Source of the DNA: Dipylidium caninum
Lineage: Eukaryota > Platyhelminthes > Cestoda > Cyclophyllidea > Dipylidiidae
Assembly (NCBI GenBank): GCA_017562135.1
Contig: QEYB01000725.1
Location: 315,001 to 379,000, forward strand
Length of the DNA: 64,000 bases
Direction of reading: 5' to 3'
Part shown: one piece after another, positions 28,157-37,914 of the stretch
Numbering within the stretch: position 1 is the first letter of the stretch
Layout of the letters: each line of letters begins with the position of its first letter
Position numbers and translations under genes: made by a program
The notes under the pieces: generated by a model
What the model saw: only the letters and a program-made list of their open reading frames with translations
Database searches by the model: none
What the model was told of the DNA's origin: nothing

Positions 28157-29084
28157 TGAGATCAGCACACAATAAACAAAGTCCGCATATTACGCAATGA
28201 TCATTGGTGGATTTTTTACCGAATGAAATTTGAACAATCGCTACTCAACGATTTTTGCATAATATCTCATCTCGCCTGCAGCTGGTTGTAATTAAGAAAC
28301 TTAATTTTCGTTATTTAATAAGTTTTATTGCGTGCAGTACAGTTAGTAAACGTTTTTTCGAATTATTGTGGTAACAAACAACTTGGTATGTCCCTAACCT
28401 AGTCTACACTGCTGCACTAGGCTACTTAGCAATGCAGACCAACCTTCATGATGTTAGCCTACCCGTGGGCCACTCGTGAAAAATAGGCCAGGGGGATGAA
28501 CACTCACTGTCGATACATGCAATGGTTCTGCAATCCGACTCGGACTACAATTCCGTGTACACGATACACAGGTACAAGAAAACGAAAAGCATCAAAGTCG
28601 GCAAATCGAAGGTGATCAGAAAGCCCTCCCAAAGTAAAAAGCAAACCCCTTGTCTGAACAAATTCAGCCTCCTCCCTGCATAGTAATTGCACGAAATTAA
28701 ATACATATCTCAAACCAATTGCGTCAGTTCACAAGATACGTTTCACCTCATGCGCGGCGGAGCCTCAAGTTTACTAGGTACAAGCAAGCACTTGCCCCGT
28801 CGCAGGCACACATCACGGCCTGACAAGGCATCCCGACTGGCAACTCAGTAACTTCCCAATTGGATCCGATACGCCTACGCCATCCGAACAGAACACACTT
28901 CACGGAGCCGAAATAGCCACCACCACGAATAGCACTTCAAAGATCACATACCCCAAGCCGCTGTCATAAAAGTGATGGCGAGAATTTTGGTGATAGAGGA
29001 CGCCAAATAATCTTCAGAGGGGATAGGGTATGTTGAAAGACAGCCAAACAGATCAAGAGACAAATGGGGCAGGGAATTCGAAGG
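28157..29084. other. Spacer: STX5 3' region and BRX1 promoter region
   Basis: A 928-nt gap between the syntaxin-5 stop and the BRX1 start, both minus strand. A 69-codon minus frame at 28713-28504 (contains TRGLLFTLGGLSDHLRF) is preceded by a possible acceptor CTATGCAG but matches nothing I know; I do not call it a gene. Otherwise nothing is visible. Confidence 0.4.
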
Positions 29085-31296
29085 TCAGACGAAAAAGATA
29101 ACAAAAAAAATAAAGAAGGCAAGTAAAATGCCAAAGATCTTCAGCATCAGCCATCGACTGGACGATACAGAGCGCAGATAACGTAACAGTTCTGCATGTC
29201 CTGATTCCACAGCAACTACGGACTCTTCAATGTTAGCATCAATACGCTCTACCCGTTCCTCTTGCTCATGTACCTATAAAGAGAGACTCGTTTCGATATA
29301 ACACACTATATACGAAATATAAAAGTAAGATTTAGTGAATGGGGCATTTACCATGGTTGCGAGTTGCTGGAATATCTCACCAAGCTCAATGATGGTATGT
29401 TCAATGGCGCGAACAGTATCATGACGTGCCGCTAAATAAGCGTCCGTTTGATCGCGATATAACGCAACCTGTTGTTGCCGATTGTGGTCCATTAAAAGGG
29501 CGCTACTACTGTCGCCAACCCCACTAGCCTGACGGGCTCGTTGTTCGTCCTGTAGTAAAGGGAGAGATAAAACCACCTTTGTTGAATTTCGATACATTCA
29601 AGACGATAGAAATGAGGAACGTATGGTACCCCTTAAAGGCGTCAGATATACGGCGGTCGATGGGTCACTACCAGGCCCGGTGTCCCATAAAAGCATTGGG
29701 CAGTTTAATCCATTAACCATGGCTGCGCAAACCGAAGCGCATGAAAGGCGACTACCCTTTTAAGACTTCACTTTTATGCGATTATTTTATTTTCCAACAG
29801 GCATGACACTACCCCCAGGTCATAAAAGTCAACCGGATGAATTAAGTAATCATGAATACAATATCTGAAAACATAAAATTTCTATATGCTGCGGTACATT
29901 CACATCTGAAAAGTAAGCATTAATGACGTAAACATAATTGGTACACGTCATGTGACTTGGGAAACCAAAAACAATGATAATTTTGACTTAGACATGTATC
30001 AACTAAAAGTAGAAATGATTAAGATAAGATAAGGGACATCGGAGGAAAGGACTATAATAGTGAAATAGCTACTGACAATTTTGGTAGAATAGCCCCGCCA
30101 TGTCGGTAATTAAAAGCCATTATTGTCGGAATTTAGTCTGATCGCATATATGGGGGCGAAGATGTTTCTGAATGTTTGGATTTTCACACCTAATAGAAAT
30201 TCATGTCTAAACTAATGTCTTTCGACTTTAAAGGCTTGCTAACAAACGTAGAGAAGCATGCATATTTTAAATCTCAAGTCAATCAAGCATAAGAAATTAC
30301 GTTTGACAATTCTTTACCACAATCACTAAAGAAAACGTCCATTGTTAAAAATAAAATAGTAGTAGCAGAAGAAATGAGAGCAAAAGAATCATTGGTGAAT
30401 ATGAAATTTTAATAGGAATGAAAACAACGTCAATTTTCGGGAGGAAAAAATTAGAGCGTCAAATAGTAAACCGGGAAAATCAGTCAAACAGGAGTTGAGG
30501 AACTAAAAAATGAATTAGCTGATGTTCCAGGACAACTGCCCTCATTGGTATTTTTTTAAACCTCATTCTTTTTCATAACACAAGAGGAGCTACAGAAGAA
30601 GTGTAAATTGGAAGCCCCACAGTGTAATTACAAAGATGCCTTCTTAACTCTCCTCAATACACATAGTGGCCACTCACCTGGAGCAAAATTGATGGGATGA
30701 CTGGAGCAGTATTTTTAGGAGTTTCTGACTCAACTAGTGGATTGGAAAATCCATTTGCGGTCACCTTTGTATCCTGTACCGAAAAGGCGCTTTTTCGAGT
30801 CGCCTGGTCTCTAAGGGTCTTCGATCTCTGCTCCAAAACGCGTTTAAACCGTTCTGACATTACAACCAGTCTCGACTGGAGACTCATAAGTACCGAAGTG
30901 GCATGTTTGGATGACTGATTTTGGGGTTTGTTAGATTTCGAGAGGTTACTCAGATCAGCTATGCGACGATTAAGGTTTGCGATATCCTCCCTGATCACAA
31001 GGGTGAGGTGCTGCACTTCAGCTGAGTGATCGTCAAATAGAGTCCTCTGGCGAGCAAGAGTGGAGAGGCTTTCAAGACGGCCACAAGTTACTGCCAGATC
31101 AGAGCTGATTAAAGCAGCCATTTGGGCAAACTTAGAAGCGTTGTTAACCTTAGTGGAAATATTGGTTGAACTTTGACGATGAGAGGACTTCAAAGAAGGG
31201 GGGTTGCCGACTGGGACATGACCGTTGAAGGTGGTCGTACGAAGGGTGTTAACAAGTTGGAGAAAATCAGCCGTGCGGTCGGATCCAAAAATTCAT
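29085..31296 (-). CDS. STX5: Syntaxin-5, Golgi Qa-SNARE
   Basis: Target SNARE of ER-Golgi and intra-Golgi fusion (family knowledge). Coding exons: about 31296-30678, 29549-29352, 29273-29085, joined in phase 0. The N-terminal stretch DRTADFLQLVNTLR is the STX5-family start. An Habc-type helical region follows (FAQMAALISSDLAVTCGRLE, QRTLFDDHSAEVQHLT, VLMSLQSRLVVMSERFK). The SNARE motif (about 60 residues) contains IEHTIIELGEIFQQLATM and continues HEQEERVERIDANIEESVV. SSRWLMLKIFGILL opens the single C-terminal membrane anchor, which ends FFV. About 334 residues. Oddity: the only plausible ATG (31296-31294) is one base out of frame with DRTADF, separated by a run of five A on the plus strand (31287-31291). 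No AG acceptor lies between them, so a one-base homopolymer error is likely. The 1128-nt intron is purine-rich on the plus strand. Confidence 0.92.
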
Positions 31297-32114
31297 AGTA
31301 CACTGAGGAGGTAGGCCAGTAAAATCTAACCACGTAAAGAATGAATAAAAAATGAAAAAACAACCAACAAACATCGTCGGAAAGTTGACAAGTGAACACT
31401 ACCAAAATTGTGCAGTAAGGAACTACGTACTGTAAGGTCTAAAGCTTTGGAATAGGTGCTGCTATTTGAATTCACGATAATAATATTAATGCACACCAGG
31501 GAAGCGCTTTATGTTAGATCAACAACTACGTCCCCTGCACCACACAAATGAGTAGTAACAGTGTAAATAAGGCCTGGACTTAGCGCGAAGTAAAAGCAAA
31601 TCAGAAAAAAGGTTGAGTACCGGGAAAAACAGACGACGACCTCGACGGCACCAACAAGACTAGCTGTCTCAAGTTCGGCGCTTTAAATACGATTCTCATG
31701 AAATAATTAGCAATTCTTCCTCACGTAATTTACAAGAATATTTCACTTGAACAATTGACAAGCAGCCTTCTACAGGGCGTAGGATGCGCTATTTGTCAAC
31801 TGTAAAAAACTTATGATAATAAAGCTTAACGATAGAAACATCCGCCCCTTCACAAGCCGTGCTTGTGACAAACCGATAATTGGAGATCGTTTACTTTTTA
31901 AACAATTGCATGTTACGACCTCATCTAACCACAGGTGTGATGATTAAAAACAAAGCCTTTTCAGCTTTTTGATTGATTTTGCAAAGACTAACCTTAAACA
32001 GTTGTCTTGATAAATGGCAATGGCTTTTTATTTAAATTTTAAAACCCTTTCTTTGTTTTCTGACTCTTTCCTGGCCCGCTGACATCAAATCCCCGTTGCT
32101 TCTTTCTCCACGTG
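31297..32114. promoter_or_regulatory. Divergent promoter region between STX5 and YRDC
   Basis: An 818-nt AT-rich gap between two start codons pointing away from each other. It probably contains both 5' UTRs and promoters, possibly a shared bidirectional one. A possible acceptor CTCCTCAG lies just upstream of the STX5 start on the minus strand, so a 5' UTR intron or spliced leader addition is possible. No specific element can be named. Confidence 0.4.
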
Positions 32115-33272
32115 ATGATTGGTTCGTCGAAATTGCCTCCGCTGGTCAACTTGGAGAAAGGTTAGTCATTTTTACGCTTTCCGCCTTCAACAACTGGCAA
32201 CTCATACCTTTTTTAGCTAATCATTCGCTCATTGAAATTGCCCGAATTTTAATATCCGGTGGCGTTGTCGCCTTGCCGACTGATACAATATATGGTCTTG
32301 CCTGTTGTAGTCTCTCAACCAATGGCATAAACCGTATATACCATATCAAAGGCCGCGACTCCGCGAAACCAATGGCTATTTGTCTTGACAAGGTAGTATA
32401 ATCCGGCCCTTTTATCTACTTTTTCTTTACCAAGGCTACGAGCTTACCCCAGTGGAGCAACACTCATAACATTGACCACCAACTTCTTTCTGCTCTCCTC
32501 CCTGGTCCTGTTACCGTTCTACTTCCACGATTAGCTGATGATCCTCTGAACCCTGCGCTTAATCCCAAGGTTTTGGAAATTGGAATTCGCGTCCCGGATA
32601 GCCCTTTTGTGTGTCACTTGTCGGAAGCTTTGGCGACTCTGCTTCGTAGTGAGAGATTTATTGATGAAGATCTCCGTCTCACGAACAATTGTGCCACGCG
32701 ACTGCTATCCCGCTCGTCCTTACATCAGCCAATCGAAGCGGCGGGAGGTCTACTCTGTCTCCAACTGTAAGTGTTTTTCCCTCAGGTTTATGTAGTTTTC
32801 TGTCGGAATTTTATTGAGCATCTTGACTTTGTGGTGTTTTACCAACAACTATTTGTATGCGAAATTTGTACTTCAATAGTTCTAATACTGTGTCTCTAGT
32901 CGTACCTAAAAATTTAAAAACTGTTACGTACGACACATTTTAGCTTATTGCAGATGTATCATTCGGTCACTTAGCGTCTTAGCGATGTTTTTTATTTGAA
33001 TAATATTGCCAACACAGCCTCTCTTACATGTGTAAAATTTGAAACTGTAGGAGTTTTCAGAACTCTGGCCTCAACTTGACCTTGTGATAGATGGTGGCAG
33101 AATCGGCGGCAATTCTAATGGTGACGGCGATGGGGCTGATACTTCTGGTGACTCTGCGTTTTCACGCGCCGGGTCCACGGTCGTCGACCTCTCACCCACT
33201 GTCAGGTCACAGTGTAATCATCGGCGCTACCGCATTCTTCGTAATGGCAGGTTATGGCATTGGACGATTTAA
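32115..33272 (+). CDS. YRDC: YrdC-domain threonylcarbamoyl-AMP synthase (YRDC/SUA5 family)
   Basis: Makes threonylcarbamoyl-AMP from threonine, bicarbonate and ATP, the first step of tRNA t6A37 modification (family knowledge). Exons: 32115-32160, 32217-32392, 32435-about 32610, about 32670-32766, 33051-33272. The start MIGSSKLPPLVNLEK splices in phase 1 to ANHSLIEIARIL. Core motifs seen: GGVVALPTDTIYGLA, YHIKGRDSAKPMAICL, LLPGPVTVLLPR, IGIRVPDSPF, PLVLTSANRSGG, LVIDGG and GSTVVDL, all expected for nucleotide and threonine binding. The protein is YrdC-domain only, without a SUA5 C-terminal domain, as in animal YRDC, and ends at 33270-33272. The region 32611-32700 is problematic. PDSPFVCHLSEAL continues the family helix but is one frame away from PLVLTSAN. 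A 59-nt GT-AG intron (32611-32669) restores frame but deletes that helix. Confidence 0.9.
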
Positions 33273-33433
33273 CATAAGAATGAGAACGCATCCGGGCGAG
33301 AGTAGATTGTTAGTATAGACTTTTTATAAAGTTGAGAGACTTAAGTAATGCCATTTGTTGCATTGGGAATATCCGATTCGCAGTTAGTAACAAGGGTAGG
33401 TCTTGATTTTACGTCCCTTCTTTCCATTCTGCT

Positions 33434-33439
33434 TAATAA
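33434..33439 (+). terminator. Putative polyadenylation signal AATAAA of YRDC
   Basis: A canonical AATAAA about 160 bases past the YRDC stop codon, at a typical 3' UTR distance. Cleavage-site usage cannot be seen from sequence. Confidence 0.4.
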
Positions 33440-34809
33440 AGAGTGATTCCGCGAACGTCACGAGACCATTACTGTCTTAGGTAAGAAATAGGTCACAGAA
33501 GAGTTTCTTGACTGTTCCTTTTCTTATTTCAGCGCTCTTAATGAAACGGAAGAAATATTGCGTCGATTCGGATTTTCTAGACAATTTAATGAGTGAACTA
33601 TTTTTAATTTCCTCAAGGGGCTTTTCAAACAGGCACGAACTTTCTTTTTGTAATCATTAACTAAAAGGTGGTCTCCTTACCTAATTTTGGTTGTTTTGCG
33701 TGTGGACCTGGGCAGTAGTCTATGGCCTGCTGGACCATCGTTGAGTAGCTTTGGAAAGTTGGAATGTCGCTTGCGAGTACACGTAATGCATCCAAGTGGG
33801 GTTTATCTAGGCAAAAATGCGTCAAACGATTCCGTGACTAACATTTGGACTCGGGCCGAGGTGAGGAAATCAACCGACGAAGATGATAAACTGCCGAGCC
33901 GTTCTTTTGGTAGTGTGGATGAGACTGCCGCTGTATACATTTGAATCCCCCGACGAAAGTGTGCTCTTGCGGCTGACGACCGTCAACTAGGAGGACGTGG
34001 AACTCTCCTGTCGAAGGTGTAGCAAGTTGTGGCCTAGCGCCTCGGCCGTCATTGCAAGTCGTCCGAAATGTCACCTATTGTTAGAGTCCTATTTCAGGCG
34101 AGAGTATGGGTTTTTTGAGTAGGAAGAAAGAGGAGGAGGTGGCTGAGTTGCAGTGACAACGGTCAGCGAAATGAAGAGTGTGATGGATGGCGATGCAACG
34201 CAAGTTAGGGGGGTGGACAGTCACTGTGTTGTGGGACGCTTCGGTTTCTCGTCTCGCGGACCTGGAGCGCCTCGAAGTGGTCGCTTAGGGCCAACCTTGA
34301 ACAGACAGTCGAGAAGGTTCACAGCTTCGACACAGACGGCGGGTGGGAGTCCACTCGACACTCGGGTGAGGCAGCCGCCAAACAGAATATGATTGCCGTT
34401 TCTGAGTTAAAATCCCTACCAGTTTGAGCCTTCGGCACCGGAACATTCGGTGTGTAGAGGTTCATAATCATTCTTTCCTGCGGTGGGCGGGTGGAAGAAA
34501 GGAGGCAATGCAGGGAGCAGGAGGATGCTTTGCTCTAGTATGATACCAGAACTGCTCCGTGGCTGGAAGGCCACTTGCTCAGCTCTGTGAGTGGCTGGTC
34601 TGCGAAGGCCTCCGCGCCGATGTTTTTGCGAAGATCGTCACAAGCACTGGCAGATGAGGATGGCTGCATTCTGCTAAAGGTTAAAGTCTCTCCACAGAAG
34701 GGGGTAAGACGTCTGGGACGACTCTCTGGTCTCAAATGTTTGGCGTTCTGTCTGTTGCTCCCTTTGTTGGCCGTGTGTCCAAGTGCCGCCTTTTATTTCA
34801 ACAGCGATT

Positions 34810-34823
34810 GGGGGGGGGGGGGG
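34810..34823 (+). repeat. G14 homopolymer
   Basis: Fourteen consecutive guanines. It is a likely sequencing and replication slippage site in noncoding DNA. Confidence 0.9.
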
Positions 34824-35653
34824 AGCGGGCTGCAATTGCTGTGCACACGCGTAAACGCTCAATTAAAATAGTCATAAATGCTCCTTTTTTTGTGGAGTGT
34901 GGAGACCAATTTGCCTTCTTGGAAGAGTACAGCCTCCCCATCTCAAGGGGTGTCACCTGTTAAATGTGTTGCCACGATTCTGTTGCTTCTAGCGGCCTTC
35001 CCAGCCCCGTCTGATGACCGCCTTATTCGAGAGAACCCGCTTTCATGTTGTGAGGCGTAGCGGCTGGACGATACTGAAGACGGTCATTTCCTCTGGATGG
35101 ACGTGGTTCAGATGTGTTGGCCTCGTCGTGATGTTCCTCGTATGCCCAGACGCTGAAGACCTCCTTCCAAGCGACTCTGTCGTATCAACTCCTCGGTTTA
35201 AACGGTCGCCACTTCGAATGACCTCCCGAAATCGCGGCGATGGGCTGACCTCTCGCCACGCAGTTTTGAGCGCTTTGACAGTCGGTGCAGTCGGACTGCG
35301 TCGATGGGTTTCGAGGGACCGACTGGTGCAATGATGCTCCAAATCCGGGTTGGCGAATTTCCTCTATTATTGTGTAGACGAACTGGTGGGATTCCACTAA
35401 GGCTGACCCTGAACGCCACTTAAGCCGGAGTTATTGTGGCTTCGAAATACCAAAAATATCGTCGAAAACAGTGGCTGCTGTTAAGCCAAAGAATGGCAGA
35501 AGCCCTCACCGTTTTGCCCAATCAAAGAATCAAATTCTCACTAAGTGAAGATGAGATTCCCTATAAAATAAACTGTCAGCTGGGGCAACGCTGCCATGGT
35601 CCACCAATCTTCCCGCAAGTTTCCTTGTTGACACTTTTGCCGGGGGTGGGAGT

Positions 35654-35770
35654 CGCCCTCCTCGCCCTCCTCGCCCTCCTCGCCCTCCTCGCCCTCCTCG
35701 CCCTCCTCGCCCTCCTCGCCCTCCTCGCCCTCCTCGCCCTCCTCGCCCTCCTCGCCCTCCTCGCCCTCCT
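35654..35770. repeat. 9-bp minisatellite, 13 copies of CGCCCTCCT
   Basis: Thirteen essentially perfect tandem copies, followed by a CTC/CCT-rich tail to about 35794. Because 9 is a multiple of 3, it creates long stop-free frames in all phases on both strands (Leu-Ala, Glu-Gly and Arg-Gly repeats), which should not be taken as genes. Confidence 0.92.
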
Positions 35771-36907
35771 CCTTCTCCTCCTCCTCCTCCTCCCATGTCC
35801 GCGTGGAGTGGAGGTCGGGGGAGGAGGAGACCCGCGCCCGCGTCGAACCGGACTGCGCATCGGGGGTGATTGCTGATTCGCCCAGCGAGTCGCCTTCCTC
35901 ACTCCCCTCCGCCCGTCTGGCCTGGTCTCCTTCTTCAACCACTCCACCGCCCACCAGAGCTTCTACTCCCTCACGGAACAACTACTCCCACCGGTGCCCC
36001 TCAATTCCGGCCGATTTCATTTGCAGCGAAGAGGGAGAAAGGGGAAATTTGAACATTTCATGCCTAATTGGAAAAAGAAGCGATACACTGTGAAGTGACA
36101 GCTGTCAGGGCAGCAGCTCGAGCACCACTTGCTTGCGGTGAAAGAGGCTCTGGGAGCGGGGGGGGGTGGCGGAGGAGGTGGAAAGGGAGCGAACCTGTCA
36201 CTGTTCCTCACCAGCGCTGAATCATTTCCCCAAAGGAAAAGTTGCCCAGCAACTGATTGATGACCGGAGGAGATGGCAGCAGTTTATCCGCCGTCGCAGA
36301 ACACTGGGAGCTTGAGAGAAAGGAAGAGAAAAGTAGGAGAGTAAAAACGAAAGTTAAAATAATGTAGAGAAAAATATACGCATGTAAGTTTGTGAGAGAA
36401 TAGAGTGTGGGGCAGGAGGGGAAGAGGAGAGCCGCGGAATCGTAAAGCGAAAACGAGGAAATGGGCTGAGATGGCCACAGACCCGCCTAAAAAAGCGCCT
36501 TACGCAACGGCGGGCATGATGTTCAGGAACGCGGATCCAAAACATGGACTCCGCCAACACTGGGGCGGGAAGGGGAGGAATACAAGGGCTGCCGATCGTT
36601 TCCAGCCCAGTCCGCCACCAAAAGTGAGCCGTTCGCGTGGCGGTCCTTCAGGCCTCTGCTGCCCGACCGGCTGACAGCCGAGCTCGCGCCGACACACGTC
36701 CACGCCTCTCGTCGTGCTGACCACCACAGTCTCCAGACACGCTGAAACACCCGAGACTTGGCGCAGACTAAGGCTCGAGACGACCGTCCCTTGCGCGCCT
36801 TCTCCTCGAAACGGAGGTTCACGAGTCGCCTCGAGTCCAGGCACGAAGCCGCCACGGCAGGGCGTTAGAGGCCCGACGAGGGTGAGTGGACCGCCGAAAC
36901 TTTCACG

Positions 36908-36936
36908 TCCACGCCCACGCCCACGCCCACGTCCAA
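36908..36936. repeat. Hexanucleotide repeat (CCCACG)n
   Basis: Four to five copies of CCCACG in noncoding GC-rich DNA. Confidence 0.85.
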
Positions 36937-37415
36937 CTCCGTCTCCCACCTCACCTCCCACCACCGTCTGCCTTGGCCTTCCACACAAAGGAGAAGGTAG
37001 CATTCCAACGTAAAATTCGCAACCACGTCAATTTTATGCCTTTTCCTCACTTCCGCAACGCCGACACACCACCGGCACACATGCACACACTCCACGAACA
37101 CGATGCTTTAACGCCCTACTTCATGCGGCAAAGAGGGTCGCAGTAGGGATACGCACCGTCAATTTCACTCACAAGCCTTCATCCGGCCACCACACGAACC
37201 TTCAGCAGACAACCTTCAGAAACACCCAATGCCAACGCCTGTCACACCTCACGTCTTTGCCCACTGACGCCCAGTCTCTAACACCAACCGACGCTCACTT
37301 CCCCATCCACTTCAGGGACCCTGATGTGGAAGACGCGGCCTCGAAGCCCCTCCCTTCCACCTCCCTCCACCTCCCTCCACCCTCCTCCCTGCACCTCCAC
37401 CTCCCCCCGCCCCAC

Positions 37416-37891
37416 CCACCCCAGGTCCCCAACCGCTCACAGTTGCCAGTCGTCTCAGACGCCGTTGCCAATGTCCATTGCGGCATGCAATCCAAAGCAA
37501 TCAGACGTCACGCGCCACGCCTCTCTCCTCCGGCCACGTAGAACCTTGACACTCCACTAATGGACTTGTCTCCACCTCGCCACCCTCCACCCACCACCCT
37601 CTATCCCCAACCCTCCACCCACCACCCTCAATCCTCAACCCTCCTCCCGCCACGTGGCGAGGTGGGGCGAGTCGATGCGAGGCCTCACACTTGCAACTCG
37701 ACGGGTGCCCCGAGGCCTTCTCGACTGCTCACCGGTGCAGCGAGAGGCCACCTTGGCGACGAGGCGGGCGTAGGCAGGAGACGACGGACCAGCAGGCGGC
37801 CAGTGCCTCCTCGCCGTCGCGGTGAGGGCGGGCAACCGCGCCTCAGTCTGCGCTCGCAACGCCCGTGTCCGGCGACTCTGTGCTCTGGCGC
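37416..37891 (+). repeat. Left arm of a long inverted repeat
   Basis: Matches the reverse complement of 45575-46025. The outer part, about 37416-37590, appears identical to its partner. This arm then carries about 25-30 extra bases of CCACCCACCACCCT-type sequence near 37591-37625. The inner part to 37891 is about 94 percent identical by eye. The arm is followed directly by three GTGGGGC repeats. No transposase, target duplication or coding function was found. Confidence 0.9.
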
Positions 37892-37914
37892 GTGGGGCGT
37901 GGGGCGTGGGGCGA
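37888..37914 (+). repeat. Tandem GTGGGGC repeats, G-quadruplex type
   Basis: Three copies of CGTGGGG followed by GCG, starting exactly where the left inverted-repeat arm loses similarity to its partner. The right arm lacks this array. Confidence 0.7.

Noticed and set aside
35654..35770. CRISPR-like regular array
   Set aside because: Units are contiguous 9-mers with no spacers; it is a minisatellite in a eukaryotic genome.
35436..35981. Overlapping long frames on both strands (Leu-Ala, Glu-Gly and Arg-Gly repeats)
   Set aside because: They come from the 9-bp minisatellite, which is stop-free in all six frames.
36500..37003. 167-codon minus-strand open frame
   Set aside because: Gly/Arg repeats from the CCCACG array and high GC; several competing frames on both strands.
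37416..37891. Protein-coding origin of the inverted repeat (shared frames in both arms)
   Set aside because: Open frames are shared simply because the DNA is nearly identical. They are Pro/Arg-rich and match no transposase or polymerase.
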